From: Tychonema litorale BBK16
Lineage (GTDB): Bacteria; Cyanobacteriota; Cyanobacteriia; Cyanobacteriales; Microcoleaceae
Direction of reading: 5' to 3'
DNA length: 5,185 nucleotides
Assembly (NCBI RefSeq): GCF_021648855.1
Contig: NZ_JAKJHX010000189.1
Location: 1 to 5,185 of the forward strand
This document shows, piece by piece, positions 4,695 through 5,185 of the stretch (positions are counted from its first letter, which is position 1; every line of letters begins with the position of its first letter). The notes under the pieces were generated by a model. That model did not search any database, was not told the DNA's origin, and saw nothing but the letters and a program-made list of their open reading frames with translations. The translations under genes and the position numbers were made by a program.

Positions 4695-5129
4695 ATGAAA
4701 GAACTCGACGAGAAAAAAACCCAGGAACTGCTATGCACCATCATGGAATGGGAACTAGCAGGAGTCGTGCGCTACACCCACTATGCACTCATGGTGACAG
4801 GGCCAAACCGAATTCCCATCGTGCAGTTTTTTCAAGCACAAGCAACTGAATCCCTACTTCACGCCCAACAAGCCGGAGAAATTCTCACAGGTTTAGACGG
4901 ACATCCCAGTCAGAAAATTGCTCCCATCGAAGAAACCTACAAACATTCGATACGAGATTTGCTGGAAGAAAGTTTAAATCACGAGAAAAAAGCCCTCAAA
5001 AAATATAAATCCTTACTTGAAGTGGTCACAGACTCCAGTGTCTATCTAGAAGAATATGCCCGCACTCTAATTGGACAAGAAGAATTGCACCAAGTAGAAC
5101 TTAAAAAAATGCTGCGGGATTACAGTTGA
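4695..5129 (+). CDS. Ferritin-like protein of the bacterioferritin type, apparently lacking the heme-ligand Met
   Basis: A 144-residue, almost wholly helical protein of the ferritin-like di-iron superfamily, likely cytoplasmic and involved in iron oxidation or storage. Compared from memory with E. coli bacterioferritin, Glu20 (ELAGVVRYTHY), His56 (LLHAQQ), Glu97 (LNHEKKA), Glu129 and His132 (QEELH) fall at the di-iron ligand places; the stretch GLDGHPS matches the EGLPN turn after helix B. Two differences stand out: the helix B glutamate is four residues before its His (E52-SLL-H56) instead of three, and the place of the heme-ligand methionine (Met52 in E. coli) is Leu54. The protein is shorter than classic bacterioferritin (about 158). 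The ATG has no clear ribosome binding site. It has its own promoter candidate and is isolated from the cassette by a terminator. Heme-free cyanobacterial bacterioferritin is the likeliest identity; a rubrerythrin-like function is the alternative. Confidence 0.85.
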   Translation: MKELDEKKTQELLCTIMEWELAGVVRYTHYALMVTGPNRIPIVQFFQAQATESLLHAQQAGEILTGLDGHPSQKIAPIEETYKHSIRDLLEESLNHEKKALKKYKSLLEVVTDSSVYLEEYARTLIGQEELHQVELKKMLRDYS

Positions 5130-5130
5130 T

Positions 5131-5185
5131 TTAGTCATTAGTCATTAGTCATTAGTCATTAGTCATTAGTCATTAGTCATTAGTC
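5131..5185. repeat. TTAGTCA heptamer tandem array (STRR), continuing past the window
   Basis: Seven perfect TTAGTCA units (5131-5179) plus six bases of an eighth, starting two bases after the ferritin-like stop codon and reaching the window end without a mismatch. Perfect heptamer arrays of this kind are the STRR sequences of filamentous cyanobacteria. The absence of drift points to recent expansion or continuing slippage. No terminator for the upstream gene is visible before the array. Confidence 0.95.

Noticed and set aside
5131..5185. CRISPR array
   Set aside because: The unit is a 7-base tandem repeat with no spacers, which is an STRR array and not CRISPR.

Overview
The window looks like a filamentous cyanobacterium. 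Perfect HIP1 octamers (GCGATCGC) occur at 1125-1132 and 4408-4415, with several one-off variants. Short tandem heptamer and nonamer repeats of the kind scattered through cyanobacterial genomes are also present: TTAGTCA units at 5131-5185, CGCAGAGNG units at 484-510 and GGGCATN-type units at 572-592. Base composition is moderate to AT-rich and ribosome binding sites are uneven in strength. The genus cannot be fixed from this window alone.

Left part (1-2156, minus strand): an energy-coupling-factor (ECF) importer operon for cobalt or nickel, transcribed right to left as cbiM (fused to an N-component-like PDGLE domain), cbiQ, then cbiO. cbiM and cbiQ overlap by 8 bases. cbiQ and cbiO are separated by a 133-base gap holding three families of short repeats, one of which runs into the 3' end of cbiQ. 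cbiO leaves the window at its ABC signature motif. CbiM captures the ion, CbiQ is the transmembrane coupling protein and CbiO is the ATPase. The sequence does not settle cobalt versus nickel, and no cobalamin riboswitch was recognised in the leader.

Middle (2157-2676): a 520-base AT-rich divergent intergenic region with no convincing gene. Its most striking element is a perfect GC hairpin (2219-2238) with a UACG tetraloop in the + strand RNA. The same sequence also resembles a CsoR/RcnR-type metal-sensor operator.

Right part (2677-4635, plus strand): three tightly spaced genes that I cannot assign to a named family. They encode a roughly five-helix membrane protein with histidines in or near its helices, a three-helix membrane protein with a His-His pair at a membrane edge, and a single-anchor protein with a Pro/Ala/Ser linker and a small C-terminal domain that recalls TonB/TolA architecture. 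The cassette ends at a clear intrinsic terminator (4600-4635). Its divergent arrangement with a Co/Ni importer makes metal handling or membrane redox chemistry reasonable, but unproven, guesses.

Far right (4695-5129): a monocistronic-looking ferritin-like (bacterioferritin-type) gene with its own extended -10 promoter candidate. It is followed at once by a TTAGTCA heptamer array that runs off the window. With the ECF importer, the window has a transition-metal theme: uptake on one side, iron storage or oxidation on the other, and an uncharacterised membrane cassette between.
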